64,000 nucleotides of DNA, from contig JAGTTD010000001.1 in NCBI GenBank assembly GCA_018398585.1, positions 19,857,750-19,921,749 on the forward strand. Direction: 5' to 3'. Position 1 is the first letter of the stretch. Each line of letters opens with the position of its first letter. Under the pieces are notes generated by a model. The model had not been told where the DNA came from and made no database searches. It saw only the letters and a program-made list of their open reading frames with translations. A program made the position numbers and the translations under genes. The stretch comes from Simmondsia chinensis (taxonomy: Eukaryota; Streptophyta; Magnoliopsida; Caryophyllales; Simmondsiaceae). This document shows, one piece after another, positions 1-12,137 of the stretch.

Positions 1-784
1 CTCAATTCTTATTCATTTATCACTATGCCTTAATCCTTCATTAGTAGGCTTGTTTTTACTAGAAAAAAAATGCCAAAGAGACCAAATAATGTTTCCAATT
101 GACCCACCTAATGATAAAACATTTGAATATTACAAGAAATACCAAGCTAGGCGTGCGCTTTTGATCCTTTCCATAGATAGCGCCAATGTGTTTATGATGT
201 TTGGCTCGGTGTGTTTATTCATCATATTTGAGTTATGTATGAGGTGGGGTTCGCTAGGATGAGCTGGATTCAAACTCTAGCTACAAGCCCAACTTGATAT
301 TTCCTACAGGATTAAACAAACAATTAGAGGGGCCCATGAGATAACTCACTAGGGATTCCTCCGACGCTCAAGTCAATATAAATCCGAATTAATGGTAATA
401 AAGACGAATAATAAACAAAGTAACATGTAAAATAACCATAAAATACTTAGCGTAAGAAGAATGGAAGGTTCGAACGATTAGTGCTTCACCTAAGAAATTG
501 TGGAAGAGGATGAAGGTGGGAGGCGTGTAGTTATTCATCTATGAATCCCCCCTCTTCTCCTATGCTTTTTCCCTTCTTTATAATATTTCCATCCTTATCT
601 TCCTTTCCCTCCCCTTCCTTCTTTGTTTTACACATCCACCCCCTCTCGTAGATGAGGTAGACTTTTCTCTTTTCACCATGAGTCATTTTCTTGAGTAATT
701 GGCTTATTTGGTATTTTTGAGTCCAATTTTCTAATTTATTAGTTTATTATCCTATTTTATATAGTAATTACTTACTTATTATAT
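1..784. other. Intergenic DNA, no gene recognised
   Basis: I see no recognisable protein, RNA gene or repeat structure here. A 70-residue open frame at 50-262 resembles nothing I know and has no supporting context. The stretch around 540-640 is pyrimidine-rich. Confidence 0.4.
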
Positions 785-925
785 TTATAGCACCGGGTCT
801 ATAGGTACCAGGTGTGTAAGTATTGGGTGTGTAAGTACTAAGCGTGTAAGTATTGGGAGTGTAAGTACGGGGTGTGTAAGTACCTGGCATGTAAGCACCA
901 GGTGTGTAACTTAAAATAGGTATAA
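785..925. repeat. Minisatellite, about 15-16 bp unit
   Basis: About eight imperfect copies of a unit like GTGTAAGTACCGGGT follow each other, varying mainly in the last five bases. The array ends at the start of a non-repetitive spacer (about 926-1010). Confidence 0.75.
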
Positions 926-1012
926 CCTTCACTCTTTCTATAACTAGCCAATTTATATAATTATTCTCAGTGTAAATTGCTTACCTAGTAAGCTACCCTA
1001 TATTATAAACAA

Positions 1013-1245
1013 GGTACATGGTTTGTAACACGTACATGACTTGTAACAGGTATAGGGCATGTAACAGGTACAGGGCTTGTAATACGTACAAGACTTGTAA
1101 CACTTATAAAGCTGGTAACATCTACATGGCATGTCACAGGTACATGGCTTGTAACACGTACAGGGCTTGTAACACGTACATGGCTTGTAGCACGTACATG
1201 GCTTGTAGCACGTACATGGCTTGTAGCACGTATATGGCTTGTAGG
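1013..1245. repeat. Minisatellite, 18 bp unit
   Basis: About thirteen copies of an 18-bp unit close to ACATGGCTTGTAACACGT. Because 18 is a multiple of three, the array stays open on both strands (CYKPCT-type repeats on minus, ACNTYM-type on plus); these are by-products, not genes. The spacers on either side (about 940-1010 and 1240-1315) resemble each other, ending in 'aagctacc..tatattata', so this looks like part of a larger repeated unit. Confidence 0.85.
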
Positions 1246-1315
1246 GTTTATAGTTAGTCAATTTATTATTTGTATAAGTTACCCGTCTAACAAGCTACCC
1301 CCTATATTATAGACA

Positions 1316-3073
1316 CTAGACCTCCTGCACCTTTAGGTTTACATATTTTATTTCATGTGAGCATGCATAATCTACTAGACTAGCCACCTAATTTTAAGGA
1401 AAAAAAATCTCTATTAGACTTATCTATGTCAACTAATGGGCAATAGAATTTGAAAGAATTTCCTAGTATGAGCAGGATCAGTTTCAAGATTATATTAGAT
1501 CAAAACTAGCCAAGCTGCCTTTGAGACTAGGTTAGCCTTCCTTGAGGTGAGTTGGTAGACTTTATCCATTGACAACATGGAAATCCCTAATCATAGGCCT
1601 CCCACCAGCCAATGAGTAACCATGGTGTTTGCTCCTTTTGTCTGTTTGGGGTGTGTATGGTTGCCCTAAGTACAAAATCAACAAAACATGCACAAAGGGG
1701 ACTCGTAGCGACTCAAAAGTGAGCCTAATTTACAAACAGCACGTATTTGACCTCAATCAATCACCTTAGAAGAGGGTTGATGCTTTTGGTAAATCCAACT
1801 TCAATTTGCAATAATGATATGGTACTACCTGGCTCAAGTGGCAGTTGGGGTGACGGAGCTGAGTTCACAGACATCTTACCTCGCATACTTAAAAGTTGGG
1901 AACTGGGGTGGAAACAAACTTAAGAGCTCAATAGTTCGCTTACAAGCCCGAGTCAATCGTGTTTTCGTGACTAGCACCCTTGACTTGCAATAACTCGAAT
2001 GAGTTAGAATTTGACAAGATTTAGGTGGAGCAAACCATATTCGGATCACTAAACTAGGACCAATGTAATCAAGGTCTATCCTTGGCTATTAAAGCTCTAA
2101 AACTCTAACTCAGTCTTAAATTCACTTGACTTATCAAGCAGTGACACCAGCATTAAGACCACTACACTCAAGCTCGGGGCTTGGCCTTCAAAGCTTTAAA
2201 CTAATGGCTCAAATCTCAACTCGTTGATTCTGGGAACATATTAAATAGAGAGTTCATACCTAAAACTCAAAGACTGTATTGCCTCAAAGAAAGCAAAACG
2301 AGTACAAGCTACGCTAGGCTAAGTTAGCGCTACTCCTAAGAATAAAGCGCAAGTGGGCTATAAAGAAAACTTGAAGAAATTTTGTATGATGGTGGTTGAC
2401 AATTTATAATGAAAACAATGCCTCTTATTTATAGAACTAAAACAAACTCATGCATCCTAAATACTTAGCATATTTGCTTCACATTTGCCCTAACTCTTCT
2501 TTGCTGTGTTGAATTAGCATTGACCGTGCCTTGAAAAATGTGCTCAAGCTTCTTCTAAATGCCCTACATTCATCTGATTCCTTCTGGATATGCTTGAGAG
2601 ATACATTCCTTGATATGCACTCCAAATAACTGCCTCGAGCTTGGGAAACTTCTTTCTTATAGCCTTCTGGGTGGTCCCTCAAGCTCAAGCCTCTTTTCCT
2701 CCATCCAACCATCTTGAGAGGCCTTCACCTTTTAAAGGATTCTTAACTCATAAGGAAACTGGGCTCGAGACACCATTATCTCTGTTCTAAAAGGCCAAGT
2801 ATGCCTCGAGCATTGCCGCACGTGGCAAACATATTTCCTTTTATCTCTGAACGGTGTCGTCCCAACTCCCTCGAATTCAGGGTGTGAACAAATGCCCCCT
2901 TTGGCCATCTATGAATATAATAGTTTGGGCTTCGAAATTTCTCACCTTTTGCTCTATGCTCTCTCTCTCCCTCTCTTGCAATCAAGTGCTCACCACCTGC
3001 TCTCAGCTTCAAAGAACTTGCTATTCTTGCTAATTCTTTGCTTCATAACACTTTTTCTTTAGAACTTAGATTT
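1316..3073. other. Unassigned repetitive-looking DNA
   Basis: No gene is supported. The prose-like, CTCGAG/AAGCTC-rich composition continues into the gypsy-0 remnant that starts at 3074, so part of it may be the 3' UTR and LTR of that element. I could not find a second copy in the window to define an LTR. Confidence 0.3.
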
Positions 3074-3433
3074 TCACACCATAACAATGACCCAAATTAC
3101 CCACTGCCTTTCCATCTTTGTTCCCATGGATGACATCCCTTTGGAGTTCTTAACGCGTTTGCAAGGAGTCCGCCCCTTTGCATCCATAAAAGACAAAACC
3201 TCATGCCTCGAGGCTGAATCAATGAGAACATCAACAATGGGCATGAGATTTTCATCCTTTGGCGTGGTTGCATTCAAGTCTCTAAAGTTAATACAGACTT
3301 TGATTTTGCTGTTCTTTTTTATAAAAGGAACAATGTTAGTTAGCCATTTAACATATCTAGCTATCCGAATGAATTTGGCTTTCAAGAGTCTCTCAATTTC
3401 CTCTTTAACCAAATTTATAACTTTTAAGGACAT
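3074..3433 (-). pseudogene. Ty3/gypsy reverse transcriptase fragment (gypsy-0)
   Basis: The minus strand reads an N-terminal RT segment: a 'NLVKEEIERLLKAKFIR' approach, then 'VCINFRDLNATTPKDENLM', the plant Ty3/gypsy form of the VDYRxLN block, then 'PIVDVLIDSA'. This wording is typical of non-chromoviral (Tat/Athila-type) gypsy elements. The frame degrades after about residue 85, before the catalytic YxDD region. It belongs to the same minus-strand element as the protease fragment at 4151-4348 and the gag fragment near 22590-22857. Confidence 0.75.
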
Positions 3434-4150
3434 CCTTCTCTAGGCCTAAATAGTGAGCCTCGAGCCTGGCTTAATGGGTAGTTCATACTCAGCCAGCTTT
3501 CTTTCTAAGCCAAGCATCGCATCATGATCCCAGGAAAACCAATCCTTGAATTTAAGGAGCAAGATTTCATGTTGCTTCCTCTATTCTTAAGAAAGTAGAG
3601 CACTCACATATGTTGGTCCTGGGTTCTCTTCTGAGCTCAAGTTGACTTCAAAGAGAGGGTCTTGCACTTCTGCTCTCAAGTCCTCTATTTTGGCTAGTGC
3701 TACACTCAAGTCTAACAACTCCAACTCTTTCTCCTGTAGCATTTGGACCTCATAGCCATTTCTCAAGGTAAATGGCTATTTAGCCCATAGTTAATCCTGA
3801 GCATACGACTCCACTAGCTCTACAATGGCTTAGGAAATGGCCTTTTGGGCCTTTATTGGGAAGGCTTGGCTTCCCTCCCTAAGGTATAATGTGAGCCTTG
3901 TATGTCCTCTCATTAAGGAGGGCTTTTATGTATCCCCAAAAGTCTGAGTCATGTGACTGCCTCAATTTGTTCTATTTCAACCTCAGTGAGTGGGCTCTCA
4001 AAGATGGGTATCATAACTTATTGTTGGGGTTCGTGAGGATTGTTCCTTATTACTATTGGTGGTCTCGCACCATCCTCATAGAAATTTGCCTCAACAAAGT
4101 TGGATCAAGCTATAAATGGCATGCCATCTGCCATAACAATCTCATACTTG
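3434..4150 (-). mobile_element. Decayed interior of gypsy-0 between protease and RT
   Basis: No open frame of useful length. The position between the protease-like and RT-like fragments on the same strand makes this the protease-RT spacer of the old gypsy element. Nothing else is recognisable. Confidence 0.45.
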
Positions 4151-4348
4151 TCATGGTTTCAGCTGGTGAAGTGAAGATGTAATATAATAGTAAGTATGTA
4201 GCCAATCTCTCCCAAGTAACGCATTATAACTTGAGGTAGTATCCACCACAAATAAGGTTGTTAGTTTACTCAGAGTGCCAATATTTAACTCAATCTGGAT
4301 GACCTCTTCGAACTTGGTAGTGGCCCCAGAAAAGCCATAAATTGCCAC
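4151..4348 (-). pseudogene. Retroviral-type aspartic protease fragment (gypsy-0)
   Basis: The minus-strand translation contains 'VVDTTSSYNALLGRDWLH', matching the C-terminal part of plant gypsy proteases (the 'YNALLGRPWIH' block). The active-site DSG/DTG segment is not present in this piece. It lies upstream, in minus-strand sense, of the RT fragment at 3074-3433, as expected for gag-PR-RT order. Confidence 0.65.
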
Positions 4349-4668
4349 ATTAGAAGTTATTAAGTCATCTCGACACTTGCCGATGACCCCAATATGTATG
4401 AAGGCAAGATGTTGATGGCCGCACTATTACCCACTAAGACCCTGTTCACCATAATGCCATTAAACTTCGCCTTGATGTATAAGGGCTTAATGTGTTCATT
4501 GGCTATAGCAGGCCCCTCAAACATCATCTTTATTATGACAGGATGGCCATCAGTTAATATGGATGTTGGAGATTTAACTTTAAAGATAAAGGAGTACCAT
4601 CAAGGGCTGCCACTTCAGCCACCAGCTCCACTTGGGATACTTCATATGCTACCATCAGACTTAAGTCC

Positions 4669-5245
4669 CTTTTTGGTCACCAAAGTGGTCAAAAATGGAT
4701 CTTTGAGTCACCTAAATTAAATTTTGGAAGATGTAATCGTCAAACTCCCTTTAAAAGTCATTTTAGTCACCCAAGTGATTTAAAATGGACAAATTGGTCA
4801 GCCAAGTTAAATTTTGGAAGGCTAAACTCGTGATAGAAGTTTCATTTAGTCACTTAAAAGGTTTAAAATAGACAAGTTGGTCACCCAAGTAATAGTTTAG
4901 AAAATTTTATCTTCCAACTGTAGATAAAAACTCATTTTCATCCCTCAAGTAATTTAAAAATGATAAAAAATTTATCATACAAATAAGAATAACTAAATTA
5001 TGTTTTTGACTTAGTTATTTCATTGGTCCTCGTATTTTCTTATCAAAGACTATGTTTTATTTGTAACAAATTGGTGCACATCTGGCAATTGATGTTAGTT
5101 AAAAATTAAAAGATTATGCACTAATTTTAACATTAAATAAAACTGGATAAAATAATCTAAAAAAATGAGAATTGAAGGAATATTTAGGGGGAAAAAAACA
5201 AGAATCAATAAATGTCAAGTGCATTAAAAATAATGAGGATAAATT
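4669..5245 (+). repeat. Left arm of foldback element
   Basis: Inverted counterpart of about 5640-6185. Internal blocks such as 'gcacatctggcaattgatg' (about 5077) pair with the reverse complement of about 5795-5815. Arms also carry internal subrepeats of a 'ttggtcacccaagt' kind. Confidence 0.75.
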
Positions 5246-5639
5246 TGGAATTCCGAAGTTAGGTGTCATGTCAAAATTGTTTGGCCAAAAATCATTAAAT
5301 TCTAATAAATATACCATACGATCAGAATCATGTTATATTTTAGAATTTTCCAACAGAAATCTATCATATTTTGACAAAAGATTGCTTGATGAATAAAATT
5401 TTAAAACTTTAAGGTACCTACGTGATAAAATGTTTAAACATCAAGGTATTCTATTGTATATATTTATACATTAGGGTACCTAGGTGATAAATTATATGAA
5501 GGTACCTAATTGATAATTTTATTAAATAAAATATTAGAAAATAATATAATGAGAACGAAGGAATACCAAATGCTTTAAACATTAGAAAATATTTTTTTTA
5601 CATGAGAATTAATGAAAGATTTAAAAAAATTATTTTATA

Positions 5640-6185
5640 ACCAATTAATTTTCATAATTTTTAATGCACCTATCATTGATTGATTCTTGTTTTTTTCTAA
5701 AAAATCTTTGAATTCTCATTCTTTTAGAATACTTTATCAAGTTTTGTATAATGTCAAAATTAGTTTACAATATTTTAATTTTTACCTAACATCAACAGCC
5801 AGATGTGCATTCAATTGTTCCAAATAAAATATAAACTTTGAAAAAAAAAATCAATATAAGTCAAAAACATAATTAACTTAGTTGTTTTTCATTTAGATGA
5901 TAATTTTTTTATCGTTTTTAAATCAATTTAATGACCAAAATGAGTTGTTATTTAAAGTTGGGTAATAAAATTTTCCAAAGTATTACTTATGTGATCAACT
6001 TGTCCATTTTAAACCATTTCGGTGACTAAACGATACTTTTATTACGAGTTGGGTGACTAAGTCTTCCAAAATTTAACTTGAGTAACCAATTTGACCATTT
6101 TAAATTACTTAGGTGACTAAAATGGACTTTAATTAGGAGTTTAGTAACTAAGATCTATTTTTAGCCACTTTGGTGACCAAAAGGA
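5640..6185 (-). repeat. Right arm of foldback element
   Basis: Inverted counterpart of about 4669-5245, with scattered substitutions and small indels that indicate an old insertion. Confidence 0.75.
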
Positions 6186-6196
6186 GACTTAAGTCC

Positions 6197-7791
6197 ACAT
6201 CTCCCTCGAGGCTATCTTAGGCCTCTCTTGCCATGAACTCCAGGGAAAGAAGCAATGGGGTGCTAACTTCAGCTTGTTTAGGCACTGACCTAAACTGAAT
6301 GCAAAACTTTTGATCAGTCTCTTTCTCAAGAGCATTATCAATATGCATGTTCTAGTATTAGGGCTGGTCCTTACATCAAACCTCTTGAACATTAGACTCC
6401 TCCACTGGTTTGGGGTAATCTTCTGCGTGGAAGTCATTCTCTATGATTCTGATCAGTCTCAATATGCTATAGTCTTGATCATCATCAAACAACTTATTGG
6501 CTCATGAGTCCTTGGCAAATTGCTTCCATTAAGACTCATCACCTTCTGAATACGAGAGACTAGCCCATCTCTCGAGCTTCCTGCGTGGCTTGTTCTTAGC
6601 CTTCGTAGCCCTCATACTTGTCTTACCTTTTGGATATTTGAGATCCATAGGCTTTGGCCACTAATTTCTATATTTTCATGGTTAGAGTCCTTTCCTACAG
6701 AATCTTTGATCAACCAAGAGTCAAGCTAAGCTCTCCTCTTTGGTTCTTTCTTTCGTAACATCTTTCTTTTCTAGGTTATGGTAAGTTTGGAAGATTCGAT
6801 GTTCCCTTATTGAGGTTGGTTCCTCCTCCATATGTTACCAAAACGAACTCTTGAGGGTTTTGCCCTGGTTGTTGTGGATCCTGGTTAAACTACACTCTCA
6901 TGAGGTGGTATGTTGAATTTCTCTTGGGATGTCCCTTTCTCATGATCAATTGATTAGGGGAAGGATCCCTTATTTGCTCATAGAATGGGAACTTCTCGAA
7001 TGGCATCTTAATTTCCATAAGAGGGTCCAAATGTTAGATGTAGTTTGGGAGGGGCCTTAGTTTTCTCATTACTCTCGATATCTCGCTACAACAGTTACGA
7101 AATACCTCATAAGAGACTTTTTCCAATCTTGAGATACCCTCTCTTGACCTTGCAAACCTATAGCTTATTCTGAGGTGTAGCCAATTTCCATATCCAGCTC
7201 TTTAGCTACTGGCAATGGAATGGTCTATTATTGTGGAGACTTATTAGTAGGTTTTTGGAAACTGTACACTAGTTGATAGTATGAAGCTCTGTTATATGCC
7301 AACGACATATCTCATCCTCCAATGCACACCCAGGGTCTGAGAATCTTATTGTTCTGTCTATGACTAACCTGTTAAATAGGCGGTTCACAATCCTTGCCTT
7401 ATGGATGCCATTCAATACCATTGCTTTCCTGTTACAATGCAAGTGGTTGGCAGGGGCATGGTTTCGATCTTTCCTAGCAATGGTTTCAATCACGTTAACT
7501 TGAAAGGACACAAGAATGGGTTTTTATCCACACCCATGGTCCTTCTTTAGGAAAATAAGTTCCCTTACCTAAATGGCATCCTGGACTATGTTTCTAAAGA
7601 CGACATAGTTTTTTGTTAAGTGGGTGAAAGAATCATGCCACTTACAAAGGAATTAGGATCAAGTTTCCTGTGTATCCCTTTGACTTTTAAGTTTGTTGTT
7701 TGTCTTGAGCCAATCATATATTATGTTTGCTCTCGAGAGGTTAAACGAATATTTTCTCAAGTCTTGGGATTGATTACACTTCCTAGCCTTA
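6197..7791 (-). mobile_element. Decayed gypsy-0 gag/spacer region
   Basis: Minus-strand sequence between the foldback element and the gypsy-1 insertion point. Short open pieces occur at 6189-6437 and 7269-7511, but I cannot match them to a domain. Assignment to gypsy-0 rests on position: the sequence on the far side of gypsy-1 (22310-22857) encodes a gypsy gag on the same strand, and the PR and RT pieces follow downstream. Confidence 0.5.
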
Positions 7792-8322
7792 TGTCACGTT
7801 CTTGATTTCGTGACCTAAATTCAGGGATCAAGGATGATCAATGAATCTAGAGGTTGAGAGAATTTTGAAGAATTAAGATGAGGAAAGGAAGAATTAAGAT
7901 GAGAAAAGAGAGATAGAGTTGAGACGGGTTAAGAGAGGTTTTTCATTATTTTTGATTGGATGATCAATACAAGTATGAGCTCCCTTATTTATAACTGCTT
8001 ACAATTATTCAAATGAAGAGGCGGGAAATAACCGTCCTTCAAAACGGCGGGAAAGGGGGGAGCGGAGTTAGTTACAACCAATTCTAGAGAATTCCAGATT
8101 ATTCCATTACAATTTTAATAATTCCCAACGTGTCCCTTTGTTTAAATTAATACCCAATGTGTCCTAGACTTAATCGGGTGTCAAAATAAGCAAAGGGCTG
8201 GACCTGAACATAATCGCTCGCGACCCATGACAATGTCATGACAAGCGCTGGCGCGTACCCGGGCCGGTCCATGACACTGTCATGACAAGCCTCTGGACCG
8301 AACCAGTGCCGGACCCGTGACA
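7792..8322 (-). repeat. 3' LTR of gypsy-1
   Basis: In plus orientation it begins TGTCACGTTC and ends GACCCGTGACA. It matches 21779-22309 along its full length. In the sense direction it begins TGTCACGGGTCC. Confidence 0.93.
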
Positions 8323-8359
8323 TTGCCTCCCCATGAAGCAATCCTTGTCCTCAAGGATT
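8323..8359 (-). promoter_or_regulatory. Polypurine tract and upstream hairpin of gypsy-1
   Basis: On the minus strand the purine run ATGGGGAGGCAA directly abuts the 3' LTR. Just upstream (8340-8359) lies an 8-bp inverted repeat AATCCTTG / CAAGGATT around an AGGA loop. The same motif, with compensating stem changes, occurs in four other LTR families of this window. The purine tract primes plus-strand DNA synthesis; the hairpin's role is unknown. Confidence 0.75.
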
Positions 8360-11300
8360 GAAGTGAGGGAACTGTTTACGAAAAAAGGCCCAATCTTCCC
8401 AAGTCTCCTCTGCCAGGTTCTTCCACCGGATCAACACTTGAGCAACCTTCTTCTTGTCTCTTGTCACAGTACGGTGCTGGAGCACTTCTTGAGGTGTTAC
8501 TTCAGGGTCACCTTCCAAATCACAATGTGGAAGCTCGTTACTGACTTGTGCCCGTTGCCCAATCTTCTTTTTGAGCCTGGATACATGAAAGACTGGGTGA
8601 ATCTGGGTCCCTTGTGGTAAGCCAAGCTTGTAAGCAACCGTTCCAATCTTGGCTAAGACTGGAAATGGACCGTAATAGCGGGCTGCCAGCTTCAAATTCT
8701 TCCTTAGAGCCAAGGAAGTTTGACGGTAGGGCGGAAGCTTGAGGTAGACTAAGTCCCCTACTTCAAATGTGCATTCAGTCCTCTTTAAATCTGCCATTTG
8801 CTTGTAACGGTGCTAAGTTGCATTCAAATTCTCCTTGAGAATGTTGATCATGTTGCCCCGTTCTGTGATAAAGTCCTCCACATCAGGGGAGGTGAAGTGG
8901 CATGGCACGTCCCCAGCTAGGAGGGGTGGTTCATATCCATACATGGTCCGGAACGGTGAAGTCTTCAATGAGGAGTGATAATTGGTAGTGTACCAAAACT
9001 CCGCTAAAGGCATCCATTGAGCCCGCAGCTTGGGTTTGAGGAAAATCATGGCACGAAGGTAATTCTCAAGGCATTGATTAACTCTCTCCGTTTGCCCATC
9101 TGATTATGGGTGATAAGAGCTACTCATATGTAAATCCACTTCAGCAAGGTGCATAAGTTCTTTCCAAAACAAGCTTAAGAAGGAAGAGTCCCTATCTGAG
9201 ACTATGTCCTTTGGCAACCCATGTAAACGATAGATGTGGTCCAAGAAGAGTTGGGCCACTCTTGTTGCTGTGTAGGGATGTGCCAAGGTTAGGAAATGGG
9301 CATACTTGGTGAATCGGTCCACCACAACAAGGATCACGTCTTTCCCTTGAGACCTTGGAAGGCCTTCAATGAAGTCCAGGCTGATACTAGCCCAGGCTTG
9401 ATCTGGCACAGGCAGAGGCTGAAGTAGGCCGGGGTAGGGCGCATGTTCCCCTTTAGTGCGCTGACAAACATCACAGCTACGCACCCATTCTTGAACACTG
9501 TCTTTAAGCTTGGGCCAGTAGAACATGCTCTTGATTCTCATCAAGGTGCCAGTTATCCCTGAGTGACCCCCCACTGGAGAATCATGAAGGGCGTGCAAGA
9601 CTTTGTCTTTTACTGCTGCGCCTTCACCCACATAGATGCGCCCCTTGTAACGGAAGATTCCTTGCTCAAGAGAGAATGGAGGTTGCCCCTTGGGATCAAG
9701 GGCCAGCTGTGCAAGGAGTTGGGAGGCTTGAGCGTCACCCTCATAACTGTTGCTAACCTCACGCACCCAAAGTGGAGTGACAGCGGTCAGCTGTGACAGC
9801 GTTCTCTGGTCCGATCCTTCACTGTGCCTTGATAAGGCATCTGCGGCACGGTTCTCAGCCCCCTTGCGATACTGAATACTGTAGCTGAGGCCCATTAGCT
9901 TGGAGACCCCCTTTTACTGTAGCCTAGTGCTGATGCGCTGGTCCAGGAGGTGGCGCATGCTAGAGTGATCAGTCTTGATGGTGAAATGATTGTCTTGGAG
10001 GTAATGCCTCCATTTTTGGATGGCCATGATCACGGCCATGAGCTCCTTCTCATACACGGACAAGCCCAAGTGGCGTGGGCTGAGGGCCTGGCTGAGATAA
10101 GCCAAGGGCCTACCTTTCTGAGTCAAAACGGCTCCAATTCCCACATCACAAGCGTTAGTCTCTAATACAAATGGTTTGCTAAAGTTAGGCAGGGCCAGTA
10201 CGAGCGCTGTCATCATGGCTGACTTCAAGGACTCAACTGCAACTTGAGCGGCATTGTTCCAAAGAAAGGCTCCTTTCTTGAGGAGGCTTGTTAAGGGCTT
10301 GCTCATAGTTCCGTACCCCTTGATGAACTTCCGATACTACCTTGTGAGTCCAAGGAACCCACAGAGGCTTTTGACACTGGTTGGCACGGGCCAATCTCTC
10401 ATGGCCTCTATCTTAGCGGCATCAGTGGCCACACCCTCCTGTGAAATGATATGCCCCAAGTACTCAACATGGTCCTATCCGAACGTGCATTTGCTGCGTT
10501 TGGCGTACAGCTTATGGGTACGGAGTGTGACCAGGACCATTGTCAAGTGTTGCAAGTTCGCCTCCATCTCCGGGCTATATATCAAGATGTGATCAAAGAA
10601 TACCAAAACGAACTTCCTTAGGAATGGGGCGAAAACCTCATTCATTAAGGCTTGGAACGTGGCTAGGGCATTGGTGAGCCCAAAGGGCATGACACGGAAC
10701 TCATAATGCCCTTGGTGGGTGCGGAAGGCTATCTTGTGGAGATCCTCATTTGTGACCCGGATCTGATGGTAACCGGCCCGGAGGTATATTTTGGAGAAAA
10801 CCGCTGCGCCTTGGAGCTCATCTAAGAGATCATCAATAGCCGGAATGGAAAATTTGTCCTTGACAGTGATCTGGTTGAGCTGGCGATAATCAACGCAAAA
10901 GCAGTAGGTGCCGTCCTTCTTTTTGACTAAGAGAACAGGTGAAGCAAACGGGCTCCGACTGGGCTGAATGATAGAGGTCTTGAGCATCTCCTCTACCTGC
11001 TTTTCTATCTCATCTTTTTGATGGTGAGGATACCGGTAGGGCCTAATGTTAACCAGTTTGGCCCCTGGCAGCGTAGGGATGCCATGATCATGGGTGCAAG
11101 GCGGGGGCAACCCTTTTGGGATGTCAAACACATCCTCAGAGTGGCGCAACAAGTGCGCTATGTCTGGATGCAACTCAGCTTCAGATTCTTCTACTCCGGT
11201 GGCCATAAAGAGATGGCCTAATACACAGCTTGCTTGCTTCCTTAAGAATCGGGTGATGCCACGCTCAGCTATGGAGTGCAAGGTTGCTTGCTTAGCCATG

Positions 11301-11716
11301 CCTTGCAACTGAATCACTTTGCCTTCCTTGAAGCAAGAGAAATGAAGGTTTGTGAAGTCAATGGTTACAGGCCCATAACGTTGTAGCCAATCAACCCCTA
11401 AAACCATGTCGCTACCACGTAGCTCTAACACACGTAGGTCATCAGTGAAAGTGGTGCCTTGGACCTTCCACTTGACTCACGTGCATTTTTGGTAGCTCAT
11501 GAGGCTCTCACCAATAGCTACAGTGACAGTCATCACCAACGTTGGCACTGTTTCTAGCCTTAGCCCACGGACTACGGCTGCACCCAAGAAGCTATTAGTA
11601 CTCCCACTGTCAATAAGGACTGTAACAGCCCGTTTCTTGATGGGTCCCCTTAGGCACATGGTGTTGTGAGTAATGCGCCCTGAGAGAGCATTAAGGGAGA
11701 TCTCCATCACTCCCAT
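8351..11716 (-). pseudogene. gypsy-1 pol: protease-RT-RNase H-integrase-chromodomain, broken
   Basis: One reading frame runs the length of pol, broken by stops at about 11477, 10475, 9914, 9104 and 8813. Order: protease 'VLIDSGSTNSFLG' (about 11620); RT with 'VDYRQLN' (about 10880) and the catalytic block near 10600; RNase H 'LETNACDVGIGAVL' (10150) to 'ENRAADALSR' (9840); integrase HHCC zinc finger ending 'CDVCQRTK' (about 9460) and core 'LDFIEGL ... SDRD'; C-terminal 'WKNLAEETWEDW' chromodomain-like tail (about 8370). RT is dead by residue as well as by stops: the YxDD box reads FFDH and the earlier catalytic Asp reads Tyr in 'FSKIYLRAGYHQ'. Confidence 0.9.
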
Positions 11717-11976
11717 TTCCTCTTCTTGAGCCTCTTCTTCCTCCTGTACATCTTCCTCTTGTTCTTCTCCACTTCTTCTTGCCCCTCCATGCTTTGGAGC
11801 TGCTTAGGCTTGCAAACGTGCCCAGGGAAATAACGCGCCCTGCACTTGTAACACTAACCGGGCTCGTGCCTTGGGGCGTTGGAGCCAGAGAAAGCTGCTG
11901 GGCCTGACTTTGCCCCACCGGACCTTGTCACGGACCCATAGGAAGGTGCTGGGCCCTGGGAGGACACAGACGGTCC
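11354..11976 (-). repeat. Copy A of a 623-bp gypsy-1 gag/protease duplication
   Basis: Matches 20100-20722 in the same orientation with roughly 4-5% differences, mainly transitions. It covers the gag zinc-knuckle region, the acidic linker and the start of protease. Copy A is joined to the pol half of gypsy-1, copy B to the gag half. The length is far beyond a target-site duplication. Confidence 0.9.
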
Positions 11977-12137
11977 CATACGTGCACAGACGGTTGGGTT
12001 ATAACAAAGGGGTAGATGAATGTCAAGATCCACGAAACATCGAGAAGGAGCCTCGACCCTGCTGTTTTAAGTGTCATCATCCTTATGTACCTGGTCATAA
12101 GTGCAATTTAAATCTTTCCTATGCCTCGTTTGGCTTC
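11977..12137 (+). mobile_element. Orphan gag zinc-knuckle fragment of the element-2 family
   Basis: From about 11998 the sequence matches 19222-19340 of element 2, including the codons for the knuckle 'CFKCHHPYVPGHKC'. It has no LTR of its own: the left junction is to gypsy-1 and the right junction (about 12137) is to a truncated element-3 LTR. Between gypsy-1 and the fragment the 9-mer acagacggt is repeated (11966-11974 and about 11986-11994), which looks like filler DNA from end joining. Confidence 0.75.

Larger units (their letters stand above)
4658..6196. mobile_element. Foldback (Mutator-like) DNA transposon with very long inverted arms
   Basis: Left and right arms are inverted copies: 'ctttttggtcaccaaagtgg' on the left matches the reverse complement of the right end at 6160-6185. 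Similarity continues with indels for about 550-590 bp in each arm, around a spacer of about 390 bp. The 11 bases gacttaagtcc occur in direct orientation at 4658-4668 and 6186-6196, fitting the 9-11 bp target duplication of Mutator-like elements. Because that string is itself almost palindromic it could instead be the tip of the inverted repeat. No transposase is encoded, so the element is non-autonomous. It interrupts gypsy-0. Confidence 0.8.

Noticed and set aside
785..1245. CRISPR-like array
   Set aside because: Contiguous degenerate tandem repeats without unique spacers, in a plant nuclear context.
998..1261. 87-residue Cys-rich repeat protein (minus) and 79-residue protein (plus)
   Set aside because: Both are translations of an 18-bp minisatellite whose unit length keeps any frame open; no start context or relatives.
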